From assembly GCA_005656395.1 (NCBI GenBank), contig SRSI01000031.1, positions 124,001 through 188,000 on the forward strand: a DNA stretch of 64,000 nt, given 5' to 3'. The number at the start of each line of letters is the position of its first letter. Within the stretch, counting starts at the first letter, position 1. The position numbers were made by a program, and so were the translations under genes. The DNA is from Strongyloides papillosus. Taxonomy: Eukaryota; Nematoda; Chromadorea; Rhabditida; Strongyloididae. The notes beneath the pieces were generated by a model. That model saw nothing but the letters and a program-made list of their open reading frames with translations. It did no database searches and was not told where the DNA came from. Of this stretch, positions 44,480 to 57,547 are shown one piece after another.

Positions 44480-45250
44480 TTATTCCAATTCAGTAGAATA
44501 GCTATCACTATCATTGTTGCAACTTTCAGCGACATTCCAAGCTGTGACATGCATTGTAAATGTTTTTAAGAAGTGACCTTTACAAGTTTCAAAGACTACA
44601 CATAAATATAATGAAATTATTATATTATTTAACCCGAGGAAGAAACTAAAAAAAAAATTGTTGACTATTGTAAATAACATCTAGATCAAACAACAATTTT
44701 AGAAATATTAATGATACAATAAAAGTAGTTTAATATTTTTCTGTCTATTAAGGAAATCTAAAATAATATATTATATGAAAAAAATAAAGCATGCTTTACA
44801 GTTAGATAGATAAAGTACAATAAAAAATACCACCATTACGGGATATAAAATGTTTTTGTAATTAAAAAGTGCTTTACATACCATGTGCTTTATCATAACA
44901 AATACATATATCCTACTATGATAATTAATTACATTTAGAATAACACTACTCAAATGAAGCATTTTTTTGAAAATTTATAAACCATTTTGAGTATAACATT
45001 TTGGTGGTTTCTCCAGATAGAGGTAAAGATTAATTTTTGTTTTACTATCTAATATGAGAGTAATATTGTAAAGATTAGAAAAAACTCTTCTTAAATTGTG
45101 TGAGAAAAAAATAAAAATGTACTATTTTAACATCTATTATATTAAAACACATGCACTACCATTATTAATGGTACAAATAAGTTTATTCCCGAAATAGGTA
45201 CAAACTTGAAAAGGTGTAGCAACATAAAATGAAAAATACTTCTGTGCTGT
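44480..45250 (-). pseudogene. Two phase-matched exons of an unrecognised gene (possible pseudogene)
   Basis: Exon-like block 45160-45250 follows a good acceptor (GTCTTCAG) and reads TAQKYFSFYVATPFQVCTYF then GNKLICTINN. It ends one base into a codon at the donor GTAGTG. Block 44480-44595 follows ATGTGTAG, starts two bases into a codon and so joins in frame. It reads VFETCKGHFLKTFTMHVTAW then NVAESCNNDSDSYSTELE and stops. No start exon was identified and the intron would be 564 nt. The protein is cysteine-containing and possibly secreted; family unknown. It ends about 75 bp from the transposon at 42895-44405. Confidence 0.35.
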
Positions 45251-48221
45251 CTGAAGACAATCGTAAAAAAGGAAATTTAATTGTGAAAATATTCATAATT
45301 CCTATAGCATAAATATAGGGCTCATTATAATTAATAAAAATTTTATTGTTTTTTTTTAAGTATGACATTTACATACTTTTATGCACATATCAAAAGTTTT
45401 TTAGGCATATTGATAAAATGATGTTAATAGGAAGAGAAGAATTATAAAAAGAAGAGAGTACAACTACAAATATGTATATTTCAAGTGACAATTAATTGTG
45501 CCTTTATTTATAGAAGATAATGTAACATACAGTCATTTAATGAGATTAAAAAATAATGATAAAACAGGTATAAAATTTTAAAGATGTTTTTTAAAGTCAA
45601 TTTCTAAAAATTGATAGTTATTTTTAAAATATATATAATTACTTTTAAAATACTGTGTAAATTTTATATAAGTTATTTAAAAAGATTAAAATCCCTCATA
45701 CACATTTAATATGACATTGATTTTACTAAATATAACTTTAACCGTAAAGATTATATTTGATAAAACATCAACATAGAAATCAAACGTGGTACTTTGTGAT
45801 CTATAAAGAAATTGGGAAACTAAAAAAATTAAATGTTAATACAGTGTAAATATTTATATATTTGAAACAATTAGTTAAATTTCTAAATATTTATCCTGTC
45901 TACTTATACTATTTTTTACTAATAAAAATAAATAAAATATACACATTCAAAATAAAAGATATTTTGTGCAAAAGTATTTAGTTTATTATACCCATAGATT
46001 ATAACAGTGGAAATTCTTAATAAATTAAAATATGAATATTTTTCTAAAAGGTAGTAGAAAAAAAATTAACTAAATAAATAGAGGAAGTATACATAATAAA
46101 CAGAGGTTTATTATAGAAAGAAAACCAGATTAAAGAAAAAAATCATTGGTAGTATTTTAAGACCTAAATTAAAGCATGTTGATGTGTCTCATCACAATAT
46201 TGGTATACCGTATACTATATTAGTGTCTATTGCGTTCAATGACACACTCTAGCAATCTTACATATACATCGTACGCACTTTACCTTCCATAGTAAATAAT
46301 GGATGGTTTTACAACGAAAATGATAAAAATTTTATAGATCGAGAGATTAGTAAAATATTGATATAGTTCATATTTGTATTTATCGGTTAAGATTATTTTA
46401 TAGTTTAATTGAATACCAATTTAAAATGTTATCTCCTGGATAGGGGGTGCATATACATTTTTGGGAGTGTATTAGAATTTGTACAAAAATATATAGATAA
46501 ATTAATTTTCAATATCATTTTATTAAATATTTACAAGAAAATTTACTTGAATGTTCTATTTAGGAAATATTAAATACAGTGTTTTATCTTTATTCAAATA
46601 GTATATTAAAATATTACGACAATATGATTAATTTTAATAAACAATGTAGTTCCTTTGATTCTTTATTGATTAGTAATTATCAATCTTAAAAATGTGTTTT
46701 TATCTAACATTATAATCATTGACAATTATGATTTATTATATTTTTTAATAAAAGTCAATAAAATAAAAGAAATTTGTTTAATTTAACTAATGAATTATTT
46801 TAAAGTAGTTGATTTTTCTAAAATTGATATATTCATATGCATAAATCGATAAGGATTTAACTCTTATACAAATTTACAAATATCAATTCTGTTTTTTATC
46901 CATTTTTACTATATATTTGACCAACATCTATAGTAGCTTAAATCGTATAACGGGAAGTAAATGGTAAGTAATAAATGGATTACTACTACTAAGTCAACCA
47001 TTATCAACAAAAAACATTATATAGGTTAAAAGGCGTGGTATGTCAAAATTGACAGTCATATCAATTGATAAATATTTCTTAAAAATTACATATTAAAGTT
47101 CGGTGTGTTCATGTTAAAGTGTATAGTAAATTGTTCCATAAAATGTTTATCCTTGAATATTAAGTGTTACTGAAAAGCATAAGTTTAGAAAAGATTTTAT
47201 TACTCCACCGAGAAATTTTGAATTCTTCAGAACTTATTTTTCCTATTCCAGATAATTTATCTCACACTAAGTAATCATTATTCTTATTTTCTAAATGTAA
47301 TACATCGTTATCAGTATAAATAAAAACTGATATAGATGAAAAGTTTTTGTTTAAACATTGCAACGTCAAAAATTAATCAACAATTTTAAAGTTAGTGATA
47401 AACAGAATACTTCATCAATAGCATATTAATCTTTTTTCTTTGAGTATTTGGTCTTAACAATCAATTATATTATTTCCAGTGCAACTTTATTCAATTAAAG
47501 CATTCCTAGTTTCTTAATCATCATACCAAATAACTTTGTTTTTTTGTTCCTAATTACCAACTATAACAAACTAATTACATCTTTGATTAATGGTAATAAA
47601 AATTTTAAAAACTTTAGCAAAACATTTTTTTACCACTTATTAAAATATAAAAATAAAGAAATAAAAATTAATTGGTGTTTTTATATAATTTAAGTGTTAA
47701 ACCATTTACAAAACACTTAACTGATTCGGTTTCGATAATTTTACATGGAAATTCCAATCTTTAAGTACATTTTATTGGAAATATTTTATGTTTAAAATGT
47801 ATCATAGCACGAGGTCTCTGAGTTCCATGATCACAAGGCAGCATAAAATTACATTTTCACATAAAGACAGTGACTTTTTTTATAAAATATTTTAAACTTT
47901 TATATAAAATATATTTTTGGAAATTATGTGGTAAAAACTTATCACGAAAAGGATTTGTATATTTATTAGTAACAATTAGAAAAATATTCTGTTGTAATTA
48001 ATAATTCCTTAAAAAGTAGTAGGTATTGAAAGTAATAAAATATAAGAATATTTATTTTTAACTTTAATCAAAATTTGCCTTGAAAGGGTTGTCTTTTTAA
48101 GTGGAGAAATTTTTTTACAAATTTGAAATAGACCATCAAATGTTAAATCATTTTGCTTCAGCGAATTCGAAATTATTAAAGTTTTGACGGATAATTTTTT
48201 AGTTCAAACATTGAAAATAAC
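45251..48221. other. 3 kb AT-rich region, no gene established
   Basis: No convincing exon was found. Upstream exons of the 44480-45250 gene could lie here. A locally more complex patch at about 46180-46310 ('tgtgtctcatcacaatattgg...catcgtacgcactttacc') was not identified. Confidence 0.4.
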
Positions 48222-48828
48222 CTAGCAATGTTTAATATTTTTAAAACTTTTTTTAAATTCTTCACCTTGAGGTTTGATAACTTGAGATATTAGCGTTTTT
48301 AAATCTTCTAAAGGTATCCCTTCAGCAGTGACACATCTATTTATCATATTGATTGTTATTTTTCTGACAATTACATCAGATGTATTGTCATTTACAAAAT
48401 ATGTTATAAAATATAAACAAGTTGATAATTATAAAATATGTTTTGATTTACCAAGAAAAAAGAATTATTTTCTATATACTAATTTTGAAATTAATATAAT
48501 ATTACAATGTAAACACAATTATGGCTTTTTTTACATCTACTTTGATATCAACAACATTAGTTTCAAAAAAAAAAATCGTTTACAACAAATTCTTACACTG
48601 AATATGTTTTTAGCAATTTTTTATAATAATGTTTGTATAATTCTCCATTATAAGCATAATCAAAGGAATGTAATAAAAAGTAAAGGCTATAAAAGTTGCT
48701 TAAATATATGTAAAATCATATTCTAAACATTATGCTTTTACAGTTTCAGAATTACTATGGAAATCTAACGTCCCTTACTTTTTGAGAGTGGTTAAGCCCG
48801 TTAATTCAAAAAATTTTTTACTAGTCAT
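48222..48828 (-). pseudogene. Unrecognised multi-exon gene or recent pseudogene
   Basis: Minus-strand exon-like blocks: 48779-48828 (MTSKKFFELTGLTTLK then donor GTAAGG), 48597-48698 (after ATTTAAG; NFYSLYFLLHSFDYAYNGEL then YKHYYKKLLKTYS, donor GTAAGA), and 48222-48363 (after ATTGTCAG; KITINMINRCVTAEGIPLED then LKTLISQVIKPQGEEFKKSF and a stop). The first two join in phase. A further block near 48500-48550 (VDIKVDVKKAI) joins the last in phase at GTAATA, but its own acceptor is missing, so the gene may be broken. The plus-strand 132-residue frame at 48328-48726 overlaps these and is probably a shadow. No family recognised. Confidence 0.42.
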
Positions 48829-49232
48829 TTTTCTTGGAATTTAACATTTTTAGCCAAATTTTATTTTTAATGTGTAATTTTCTTTTTTTCTATAGAAAAT
48901 GAATTTTAAAACCTATATTAATTTTTTTATTATCTGCATGATTAAATTTTATTCTTTTATAATGATAATCAAAAAAGTTTCAATATTATAGATGATCTTT
49001 GAGAATGAAAAACTCTTGTAACGGTGTACATGATATGCAATGAATTATTTTTAATGAACTCGATTTGATAAAAATAGCATATATCAGAATACAATAACGT
49101 TATTAAATAATATTAAAAAATATATAATACATTTGATACTATTAAGTAATGTAAGTAGTTATTGAAAATCATTAAGTATATTCTTAAGGAAAAATCATGT
49201 ATTATTTGAGTGTGCACACAGATTACTAAGCC
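48829..49232. other. Short intergenic region, AT-rich
   Basis: No feature seen between the unrecognised gene and the TIMP-like gene. Confidence 0.5.
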
Positions 49233-49731
49233 TTATAGACAATTCATTTCATTCTTGTACTTCATAAGCTTCCTAATTGAATCAACTTTGTCGTAATTAT
49301 ATTTTAAACCACCGCAAAGATATATGCTTAATGTATGATCAGAGTTAAACGCACCCGATAAAATATAAGAATCAGAAACATTTAAAAAATCAACTCCACA
49401 CATAGCTGTGTTGGAAGGAGTTGTAATTAAGGTGGACAATGACTCATCTGTCATATTACTTGGTTTCTTAAAAACTTGCAAATGGTTCACTGTATATTTA
49501 ACTCCTTCTGGTTCTTGAGCATATTCATCTGTACCATCAACCATTGCAACATCTTTACTTAAAATTTTTACATGTGAAACTTTAAATTTGTAAATCTTAA
49601 AAAATTTTAAACTTACTCCAGTCAGAAAAACAATAGTCGTTTTCACCCCCATTTATCATGCAATCACATCCTTCAGCTAGATGATTAAGGTTCAAACAAA
49701 TCATCAAAATAATAAATATAATTTTCCTCAT
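49233..49731 (-). CDS. Secreted TIMP-like (netrin-domain) protein
   Basis: Two exons, 49617-49731 and 49233-49579, with a 37 nt intron (GTAAGT...TTTAAAG) and in-phase join; 153 residues. An in-frame ATG 12 nt upstream is an alternative start. Signal peptide is residues 1-21 (MRKIIFIILMICLNLNHLAE-G), with cleavage placing Cys22 at the mature N-terminus in a Cys-x-Cys motif, the metal-chelating feature of metalloproteinase inhibitors. Next, NDYCFSDWISHVKI matches the TIMP pattern (FC.SD.V...). Later CGVDFLNVSDSYILSGAF and LSIYLCGG match the N-terminal TIMP/NTR domain core. There is no C-terminal TIMP subdomain, as in many nematode TIMP-like proteins. Inhibitory activity is inferred. Confidence 0.82.
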
Positions 49732-51963
49732 TAAAAAATGCATTTTTGGGCTATAATTCAAAATGAAATTGTCTACTTAAAATATTTTTATTTATATTGT
49801 GTTACGACCTTCATAGAATAACCATTGTTTAAACAAAAATTACATCATTCCCTTGTATAAAATTTATTTTGCAAATAGTTGAGGAATTACTCACCATTAA
49901 AGATATATTTAGAACTTTAATTTTATTTTTAAACAGATTTATAGCAACTTTTTTAAAAGAAATCTATGAAGTAATACAATTTTTAAGTTCAGTATATAAT
50001 TTTATATACACAAAATAGTACTACTAATTTTTTACATGACAACATTAATTAAAAATAAAATTTTTTTGATACTAGTTGATCTGCTTTTAATTATCTCTTT
50101 TATTTTTAAAATACAAAAACAAATAAAAGTTTTTTTAAGTATCGTTTATACATTATAAATTTTATAGAACTACGCATACATCTATTTTTCAGCTTTACAT
50201 ATAATTCTAGTTTTCTACACTTGAAATAAAAATTCTAACTTTTATTGTTGAAATAATTGTAATTGTTGTACATCTTCTAAACAATATATTTTATTTACAT
50301 ACATTTTTAAAATCCAATTTTTATATGCTACCTTTTAATGGTTAAACAATATTATTTACGGTGTTTTTAACAGATTATAATTTTTTTAGTATGATTAGGA
50401 TATTTATTATAACAATAATACGTTATTATTAGTTTTATATACCATTTATTTTTGTTACTATAATATAATAATATACCATTATAATCTGTAACATTCCTTT
50501 CGATCCACTATCGTTTTATTTTGATTTTATCATTAATATTGATTTTTAAAACCATTTTCATTGTAGTTTATACCTTACAATATATTCAAGTGTATTCTTA
50601 ACTTTTATATATATTAATTATATAACAATATTTTACATTCTCCAATTAAAAGACCTTAACCGCTATTTTTAAGTACTTTCGTCTAAAATCATTCACTAAG
50701 TTGTGTTATATTTATACATTTTATTATTATTTGTTTATAATAATAAAATTGTTTTGCAGAATCAAGCTATGACAATATTTCTTTTATTATTCTTTTTTTT
50801 AAACATATTAATCAATCACATAACGTATACTTATAATTTTTTTTATAGATCTTATTTACAACTATTTTTTACAACCAAGTAAATATTTTTTTAACAATAG
50901 AATAGAAAATAATTATAAAATAGCAGTTTTTTTGTAAAACATTTATCTTTATAAAAAATTACAAGTAAAATTTGATTAACAACTTTATAATAGTTATTTT
51001 ATTCATTCACTTACTTAACTCTTAAGATTAATGCTACCAATTAATTATAATTTTTTTCCAATATTATTAAGCAAAAAATATTTCTATACTTTAATTGTTT
51101 GGTTGGAAAATATATTATTTGTTTTATCAATAATATTTTTACACCCTTTCTACATTACATATATCAATTTTATTTAGTGATTCTTTTACATTTAATATAT
51201 AAAATTTAGTGCTAATTTTTATTGAAATAATTCTTTTATATTTGTTAATATGTAAAATAACCTATCAAATATAATTATTGCTACAAATGTCTTATCTTAT
51301 ATCATATTTATACATTTATATATAATGCTCTATCAATTTAAACCCCAAGTGGTAGTAATTACATATAACACATATATTCTTACATCAGTTCTATTGAACA
51401 GAGAATTACGAAAAATTGATTTGTACCTTTTTGATATAAAAGAACTAACTTTGTACTAATTTATGATACATATTATAAGATTATTTTTAATTTAAATCTC
51501 ATATTACTATTCATGTTCATCTTATCACTTAATATTAAACTTTATTTAAACAGCTTTGGAGGTTTAGTATTATTTTAGTGATAAAAATCAATTATTATAA
51601 TTTTATCACTACCACTGGTAGAAAATTGATTATATTGAGATAACATAGCGATTTTTTAACACGATAATTTATATTATTTTTCTATAAATACGCATTAAAC
51701 TAAATTATTCAATATGATTTATGGTAAAAATTAATATTTTTGTTATTGTAAAAATAATATCATAAAATTGATATTATTCTATTTTACAAAAAAAGACTTT
51801 GAATAATATTTTTTTAACATTTGTAGGTTTTCGAAATAACCAACCTGGAAATATTCCCTATTTAAAGTAAAATAGTTTTTAAATATATTTTTTTACAAAT
51901 ATATTTTAACTATTATTATTGAAATTATTATAAAGTTTCTGTATATAATTCTATTTAAAGAAG
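49732..51963. other. 2.2 kb AT-rich region between divergent genes
   Basis: Extremely AT-rich and T-skewed on the plus strand. No exon, RNA gene or inverted repeat recognised. It must contain the promoters of the TIMP-like and CCDC9-like genes. Confidence 0.45.
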
Positions 51964-52842
51964 ATGTCATTATCAAATACAGAGTGTAAAGTAAGATCAC
52001 CGGAAATAGAAGCTGCATTGGATGCTAGGATAGCTGTTATTAGAAGAAGAAATAAAGCTATTGAAGAGAGGATTAAAATTGTCACAGCTGATAAGGCAAC
52101 TGCACTCGGTGTTCCTATTGAAAAGTTAGTTGTTAAAGATATATTGGATAATGATGATGAAGGACATAATAATATTGAAAATGTTAATGATAATAAAAAT
52201 AATACAAATGGAGGAGAGAATAAAAAAAATTCTAAAAATAATGATAAACATTGGAATAGAGAATGGGATGCTGGTAAAACGAAAGCTGAAGATTGGATAA
52301 CTAATGTTCCACCTATTGACGACTCAACATGCTATGTGATGAGACAAAAAGAGATTGAACATGGGAGAAAAGGAAAAAAAGGGACTCATAGAAATAGTCA
52401 TGGATCCCTAGCAACTACAAGTGAAGGGAAAAAAGAAGGAGAAGAAAAAAGTTCTGGTAGTTCAAAAGAAAATAATAGTCGGGTACGGTTTTTTCCCCGT
52501 TTACATATTAACAACTTAACACAATTTGATAAAGAAATATGATATTTGTATTTTTCAGGTCAACAATAAAAAGCACACCGTCAACAGGGTAAAAAATAAC
52601 ATCAAAGATAATGGTAAAGGATTAGAAAATAAATCTGTACCAGTTACATTTAATGGTCCGCTAGCCTCAAGAATATCAAGAATTTCTAATAACGAAAATA
52701 ACACTAAAAAAATAGGTATGAAAAATAATTATTTTACAAAAACTAATAGTGAGTAAATTTACCTTTTTTAAGAGTAATTTATCACAACCTTTTTTTTCTT
52801 TCAGAAGACTTTGGAACACGGAAACATCAAAAACGTGATTAG
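51964..52842 (+). CDS. CCDC9-family coiled-coil protein
   Basis: Three exons: 51964-52482, 52559-52748 and 52805-52842; about 248 residues. Introns are 76 nt (GTACGG...TTTTTCAG) and 56 nt (GTGAGT...CTTTCAG). The alternative donor GTATGA at 52716 would shorten exon 2 in the same phase. The N-terminal helix LDARIAVIRRRNKAIEERI matches the CCDC9 opening (LDKRIEALRRKNEALIRRY). HWNREWDAGKTKAEDW matches the WRREWDAEKTDGMF motif conserved in CCDC9 proteins. The rest is Asn/Lys/Glu-rich and disordered. Human CCDC9 associates with the exon junction complex and spliceosomal proteins; the role here is inferred from that. Confidence 0.72.
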
Positions 52843-55629
52843 AAACTTTAATTATTTTATTAAAATTAATTTTTATTATAAAATCAACTAATTGAGAATT
52901 AATTACATGTGTACAACAAAAAAAATTACAAGTAATACTATTAAAAAAATAATTAATCATCATTTTTATACATTTTTCTTTTTATAAACTAAAAGAAAAT
53001 GTTTATATAAGATATTTTTTATTTCACAGATCAAATATTTATAATTTCTTTTTTGTCTTTATATACCAAAGAAAAAGCAATGAAAAAGATTTATATTTTA
53101 TGTGGTTTAATGATTTATTATTTTTTACTAACAAGAACATGTCACTTTGATACAATGAATTTTTTTATACAGTGATATTTGTACTTTGAAGCTAAATTAT
53201 GTATATATTATTTTTGAGGGAAATTTATTATTTTTTTGTTTATTATCAGAAATAAAATTTATAAATATTTATATACTTTTGTAATTGGTTATAAAAAATA
53301 AGAATAAAATAAACTTCTGTTGGCATAATAAGAGATATGATATGTTATTTAATTCTGGAACCACTTAACACTTTCATGGAGATTAATGCAAAAAATCACA
53401 CCAGATACATTTCGTTTTTCTGTTACAATAGAAGAGATTTCAAGTAGTTAGTTAACTAAGCACATACTTGAACGACCTTAACAGGTAAGGATATCAGCTT
53501 ACTTTTAATTTTATCTCTGTTGTAAGCAAACAGTTTCAAGAATCCTCCAAATATCTTAAGCAATTCACATTTTTTTTATTTTCTCACCCCCCATAATATA
53601 TATCAAATAATTTTGTACTATACAATTTATTATAAATAAAACTCTATTATATAAATAAAGTGCCATTGAAACTTGATATCATTAAAATTTTACTCTATTA
53701 TGATTTTTCTTTTAATTTATAAATTAATTCATTCTTTTGATAAATATTTATAGTAAAACATTTTTCATTTAATTTCGTAAATCTTTTATCTCTTTTTTTT
53801 GTTCGTTAAAACATCGTCGAAAATATTAAATAAAAATTATTACTATTATTCATAAGTTAAAGGGAAATGGTTTGATGATCTAAAGATAAATGAAAAGTAA
53901 ACTTTAACTCAATTAACATTATTTGCTAACTTTTAAGTAACCGGCTGGCTAAATATTACGAACATGATAAAGTTCATGAAGTTACCATTTGTAACATTAA
54001 ACTAAAGCTACCTAAAATGACATGTTGTGTAAATAGATAACAAATGCTTCCTCGTTATTTTAAAGTGACTTAAAAAAGACATTAAACACACTATATCTTC
54101 TTAAATTAAAAGTTTTCATAGAACATTTGTATAGATTTACTATTTAATTTTTATTTTATAAAATGGTTTAACAAATATTTTAAAATACACAGTATTCTAT
54201 AATTTATTTTAAATATTTTCTCCTTATCTCTACTAACCTTAGAAATAATGATTAAACATTCTAACTAACTCTTTTTCTTAATACAATTGAGAAAGCTTTT
54301 TCTCTATTCTTGTACAAACTCCACCTACTTCCAAAAATTTTCAACCTCAAATCATCAAAACTATATATATTGAAAGAAAGTATGAAATTTCATCCTATCT
54401 CAAGGTATTGAGTTACTATTATCTTTTTTATTATTTTCCTAGTTATGTTGTCTTTATATTTTTAAAAATTTTCCCATTAACTAACTATATAATATTTGGA
54501 AGAAATATACACTAACCAACACTTGAAAACATTTAAGAATCTACCATTAAAATAAGATATGTAGATATATATGAATCAAAATTTATTGTTCTGGATGCTA
54601 TAGAATAAAATATGCAATAAAATAAGTTAATATGAAGGAGATGATAAACTTTATAGTGTATATAGTTTTTTTATATTTAGTATTTAGTTATCGTTTAACA
54701 CCTATCAATAAATACCTTCTATACGATAAATAATATGTAAAAAAAACTATAGTTAATAAAAAAGGTTAGCATTATTTTAACTTATCACATTTATATATTT
54801 CTTTACAATTTTAAAGCATCTCTATAACATACAAATGATCTTCTAATAGAAGACGAAGTACATAATTTTTTCATTTCCCTAAACAAAATCTATGAATATA
54901 AATGGAAAATGTTATATTTGAGAAACAAAATAAAATATTGTTCCTCCTTAAATTTTATTCATTTTATCTTATCCATTTATGTACTCTTAACTTCATTAAT
55001 ACTTTTTACTAAATATTTTATATCTATAAAATATCTATATTATTTTTTCCTCCACACATAAGTATATAGTTACGATAAATTAATATAACTATAAAAATAT
55101 TATACTGTTAAAATATATATAATGTAGAAATATAAATTATAAAGAGATTTTAACAAAAATGATATGATTCCAGGTTTCTTAACTTTATATACATGTAACA
55201 TACCCAGGAGTAGAGTGTCTATATCTAGGGGATCAAATCACTCTTTCAATAAAGTATACTCACCAAGAAAGGTGAGAAGTATAAATTTCATACTATATCA
55301 TTTTTTTTATTTATGATAATGGATAGGTATTGATAACTGTGGTGATATTTTGTCTTCTTTTACTCCTTTCATATATAAATACTCATTATATCCTTGTTAC
55401 TTAAGAAGGTGGAGTAAAATATATATATTTAATTTTCATTCAATAATATGATCTGTAGATGTGCGAAAAAGATCCTTTTTAAATGTTTTAAATTTCAGAT
55501 ATAGTTGAAGTATCAAGTTTTTGAAAATTTATATTATTATACTATTTGATACTAATACTATAATTTTTATTAAAAGTAAGGAGATATTTATATGTAAGAT
55601 TTGATACTTTAAAGAAAAGGTTAAAAAGT
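52843..55629. other. 2.8 kb non-coding region upstream of the SIX gene
   Basis: No gene found. It contains a donor-like 'aacaggtaaggat' near 53478-53490 and a hairpin (TATACTCACC...GGTGAGAAGTATA) near 55254-55283. Long upstream regions are usual for developmental regulators, so this probably holds SIX-gene enhancers. Confidence 0.4.
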
Positions 55630-57314
55630 ATGAGTGGAGTATATCAAATTGGATCCACAAATCAACAAAATCAGGGGTCTTTACTTGATTCTTCATTACA
55701 ACAACAGCAAATATCATTTTCGTTAAATAATAACAATAATTTGTATGACACACAACAGCAACAATCCGGAATATATAATGATAATGGAATGAATGATAAT
55801 AAAGGGTAAGAAAAAATTTCTAATTATTATTAATATTTCTTTTTACTAAATCTTTAGGAACTTTATTTTCTCACCAGAACATATAGATACACTATGTGAA
55901 ATCCTCCATCGTGACAGTAAAATCGAAAAATTAAGTAAATTCATATGGTCTGTGCCACCAGAGTTAAAAAATTCTGAACCTGTACGAAAAGCACAAGCCT
56001 TTCTTTATTATGAACAACAAAATTTTAAAGAACTGTACAAACTTTTAGAAAACAATCATTTTTCTGTTGAAAATCACCCACAATTACAAGATCTTTGGCT
56101 TCGAGCACATTATTTGGAGGCGGAGAAAATACGAGGAAGAGAACTTGGAGCAGTTGGTAAGTATAGAATACGTAAGAAATATCCATTACCACATTCTATA
56201 TGGGATGGTGAACAGACAAGTTATTGTTTCAAAGAGAAAAGTAGAAATATTTTAAGAAATAGTTATCTAAGAAATCCATATCCATCACCTAAAGAAAAAA
56301 AAGAATTATCTGATAGTACACACTTATCTGTAACACAAGTCTCTAATTGGTTTAAAAATAGAAGACAGAGAGATAGAGCTGCTAATGAAAAAGACAAGTA
56401 AGTTTTATCAAAAATATATTTTTTTGTAATATATATCTCTAATCCCATTTTATAATAATCTTCTTACTTAACACACCTATATAAAAAGATCATACTTAAG
56501 TCCACTTTATTATTACACAATTAGAAGTGATTATTTTAAGCACTTGACATAAGCTTTTTTAAACAGAAATTTACTTAATATAATATGGATTTTATAATAT
56601 TTCTGTTTGCCATTAAATTAGGCAAACTATTAATACCTGTATAATTGTCTCTTACCAAAAAGTTATCCCTTCTTGACAATTATTTCATGTCAAGGGCCAA
56701 ACAAAGAATTAGAAATACATACATGTTGACACTTAATTTAAGAATCCTATATAGATATGGCTGACACGCAATCACCTATCTATATTTGTTTTGATGGAAA
56801 ATGTTAGCGCAATTGACAAAAAGTCATATAGTGATATGTAAATAAAAAAACAATTGTTTTGAATTCACACAAATTTATCATCTTTTTATGATCTTTAAAC
56901 TAACAACTATAATATCATTTTCCTATTTAATGTTTATCTGTTTATAGAGATGGTAACACAATAGGATGCCGTGACGATGATTCATACAATTCTGATGAAA
57001 ACGATGATGAAAATTTTCCGACAAGTTCACGTAATTCAAGGCAAAATCATGATAAACAACATCATTCTCTCTTATCATTTGGTACTAATACTGTAACTAC
57101 ACCATCACTCCAACCATTTTCTTCAACCAATACCACACACTCATTCAATCCAAATGATCTTGCTATGGCAGCTGCAGCATCTTATCATAATCCATTCTCT
57201 CTTTACAGTAATCCTCAAGCTTCAATTCCTGGTGGAAGTTATACATTTGGTCCTCATGATATGAATATGATGGCTGCTGCGGCAAATATGGGAAATTGTT
57301 ATCAGACTTTATAA
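55630..57314 (+). CDS. ceh-34: SIX1/2-class homeobox transcription factor
   Basis: Three exons: 55630-55805, 55858-56397 and 56948-57314, all in phase; 360 residues. After a Gln/Asn-rich N-terminus comes the SIX domain (about residues 65-175: [20 protein letters not shown]...). The SIX-type homeodomain follows (about 176-236), with [30 protein letters not shown] and the recognition helix [16 protein letters not shown]. The [15 protein letters not shown] segment, rather than [10 protein letters not shown], places it in the SIX1/2 group, represented in C. elegans by CEH-33/CEH-34. SIX1/2 proteins bind DNA with EYA cofactors and specify pharyngeal neurons and muscle. The C-terminus has Ala-rich and Ser/Thr-rich segments. 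Choice between ceh-33 and ceh-34 is tentative. Confidence 0.9.
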
Positions 57315-57547
57315 TAAAATTTTTTTTAATATTTAAATACATATTTTATATATTGATTCGATATTATTTTTTATATTTATTAAATGATATTCATTGATAA
57401 GTTTTCTTTTACTATATTAAAAATAACTTATGAAGAAAAATGATAGTAAATAAGAATTTATTAAAAATATAATTATTTTTTTACATAATCTATGGACAAA
57501 AGATATTCATATTGTTAATGGATAGCAGTGATATTTCCAAAATACTT

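Noticed and set aside
48328..48726. Plus-strand 132-residue frame with a signal-peptide-like start
   Set aside because: It begins with GTG, is very low in complexity, and overlaps better-supported minus-strand exons.
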